A DNA stretch of 64,000 nt from Megaustenia siamemsis (taxonomy: Eukaryota; Mollusca; Gastropoda; Stylommatophora; Ariophantidae). Location of the stretch: positions 77,056,335 to 77,120,334 of the forward strand of contig JAVIAB010000041.1 in NCBI GenBank assembly GCA_032433765.1, in the 5' to 3' direction. Below, piece after piece: positions 62,653 to 64,000 of this stretch (positions are counted from its first letter, which is position 1; every line of letters starts with the position of its first letter). Under the pieces are notes generated by a model that saw only the letters and a program-made list of their open reading frames with translations, ran no database searches and was not told the origin of the DNA. The translations under genes were made by a program, and so were the position numbers.

Positions 62653-63110
62653 TATTGAGTTAATTAGTTATTTGTTTGTCATCATCATTGCACTCCGAAA
62701 ATGTCCATAGATGCCCAGATCACCTACTCAGCTAGTCCCGCAGCATCCAGTAACTGACAACTCCAGTTCTGTGTTGGTTGATGTCCTCAGATACGCCCAC
62801 TAAGTTTCTAGTTTCTGTCTCTGCCCATCTTAACTCCCATCTCTTTCTTCCGAAGGAGTGATGTGGACTCATGGTTATCGAAGTTCTGTGCACTTCCTAT
62901 AGCACGGAGGGCAATGATGTTGTCCGCCCCATACATTAGTTCACCGTCTTCAACGACTGCACAGCTATCCATCATGTCCGCTCTTTCATTTCCCCGAACT
63001 CCCGCATACCCAGCGAAGTAGACAAAGGCGACACTACGTATTTTTACTTCATGAATGACTTTACACATTGCCTGCGTACAGAGCCATTCTACTCTGTTTC
63101 TTGTTTTGAT
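62653..63110 (-). pseudogene. LINE B RNase H end, fused to LINE A
   Basis: The minus strand continues in frame from LINE A 'TSNIKRW...TRNRVEW' straight into LINE B RNase H 'CKVIHEVKIRSVAFVYFAGY', 'AGVRGNERAD' and 'MDSCAVVEDGELMYGADNII'. It runs to the LINE B 3' end near 62655 ('tcatcatcattgcactccga'). The join lies at about 63090-63095, with shared bases 'ggc'. Reading frame 63245-62808 crosses the junction. Confidence 0.83.
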
Positions 63111-64000
63111 GGTGCAGGCTGACATGTATTGACTTGTCCATCTTTTGATGTTACTCGTCCATGTTAGTCTAGGTCTGCCTCTGTCTCTTTTACCTTGTAT
63201 TTTTCCTTCCAATATTACTTTTAGTAGGCAGTTGTCTTTTAACAAGCCCCAAAAATTTCATTTGTCTTGTCTTGATTGTATTTAGTAGTTCTCTTTTTAT
63301 TTTCAGCTGTTTTAAAACTCCATCGTTTGTTATCTTTTGTTTCCATCCAATTCTACCTATTCTTCTATAAACCCACATTTCAAAGGCTTCAATGTTCTGT
63401 TCTGTTTTCTTGTCTAATGTCCTTGTTTCTGCACCATACAGGAATATTGAAAAGACGTAACAGTTTACCATTCTTAGTTTCAGCCCTGCTGATATTTGTT
63501 TTGTTGTTAGTATATTTTTCATGGCATTAAAATTACTTTTTGCCATACCTATTCTTTTGTTTATTTCAGTTTTGCATTTTCTATCATTGGTTATCGTATG
63601 TCCCAGGTAGTTGTAGCTCTGAACTGTCTCTAGATGTATTCCCTCAACTGTGATATTTAATTGTAGGTCTTGAGAATTTTCTTTGTTTATGATCATAGTT
63701 TTAGTCTTTTTGATATTCATATCTAGTTCATATTTTTTGCGTGTCATGTTTATTACATTAAGTAATTGTTGTAGATCTTTAAGATTTTCTGCTAGTAGAA
63801 CAGTATCATCAGCATATCTTAGGTTATTGATTATCTTCCCATTAGTGTTAAGGCCTGGCATCTCATTGATGTTTTTAAAGATTTGCTTAGTGTATAAATT
63901 GAACAAGCTTGGTGATAGGATGCATCCTTGTCTTACTCCTCTTTTTATGTTTATGGGTGTAGAGTTCTCCTTGTTATATTTTATTATTGCTGTTTGCTCC
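63091..64000 (-). pseudogene. LINE A RT, catalytic YADD intact, runs off the window
   Basis: Minus-strand frame 63906-63190 (238 codons): 'LRYADDTVLLAENLKDLQQL', 'TKTMIINKENSQDL', 'YNYLGHTITNDR', 'AKSNFNAMKNILTTKQIS', 'LYGAETRTLDKKTEQ', 'YRRIGRIGWKQK'. Then a frameshift near 63240 leads to 'RDRGRPRLTWTSNIKRWTS'. Upstream, 'KRGVRQGCILSP'-type sequence is in another frame (63910-63955). Closest to the nested copy 9340-10525, but with the catalytic site kept. Its 3' end is replaced by LINE B. Confidence 0.87.

Overview
This window looks like non-coding-rich animal DNA, most likely from a mollusc and probably a gastropod. The spliced exons have GT-AG borders, there is a tRNA-derived SINE, and most of the sequence is transposable elements. 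The mollusc call is an inference. It rests on EGF exons of the C..GWFG..C type joined to a galactose-binding-like (F5/8C / fucolectin-like) domain, and on LINEs resembling the nimbus/I group known from snails. Nothing suggests bacterial DNA.

Only one host gene is supported. It lies on the + strand and is partial. It has two near-identical EGF exons (23957-24091 and 37549-37683), then two exons of a galactose-binding-like domain (56971-57135 and 58854-59045). All four exons are phase 1-1, so they splice in frame in any number. The two EGF exons sit in two direct copies of one segment (about 16718-24292 and 30105-37877). Each copy holds the same Penelope-like element (PLE), which already carried the same nested LINE fragment. 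An antisense, intron-less, stop-containing relative of this gene lies at about 53600-53900.

Layout: 0.4-1.5 kb is a 37-bp minisatellite. 2.07-2.43 kb is a deletion derivative of the nimbus-like LINE found at 19-22.7 kb. 3.4-6.7 kb is a LINE interrupted by a DD82E/Sailor-type DNA transposon. 7-9 kb holds diverged repeats. 9.2-16.2 kb is a pile of nested and abutting LINEs (families A and B). 16.7-24.3 kb is duplication copy 1. 24.3-30.1 kb has LINE pieces and a large inverted repeat. 30.1-37.9 kb is duplication copy 2, with an expanded 58-bp array inside the PLE reverse transcriptase. 38.5-42.2 kb is LINE A then LINE B. 43.7-44.4 kb is a MITE-like Sailor derivative. 44.8-51.5 kb is a complete, young-looking LTR retrotransposon with 1231-bp LTRs and a 5-bp target duplication but no visible polymerase. 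51.5-53.6 kb is an internally deleted PLE. 53.6-55.9 kb is the antisense gene relic and LINEs. 57-59 kb holds the last host exons. 59.5-61.9 kb is a pair of abutting mariner-like elements. 62.6-64 kb is a LINE chimera.

Family labels used here: LINE A, an RTE-like family with a (GAT)n 3' tail; LINE B, with APE endonuclease, RT and RNase H and a tail around 'ataactcaataactca'; LINE C, RT with a (GAA)n tail; LINE N, nimbus/I-like with RNase H; LINE G, the fragment nested in both PLEs; LINE H, a 276-bp 3' end at 26.85 kb. Clade names are inferences from motifs. Element boundaries supported by a target-site duplication (TSD) are stated as such; others are approximate.
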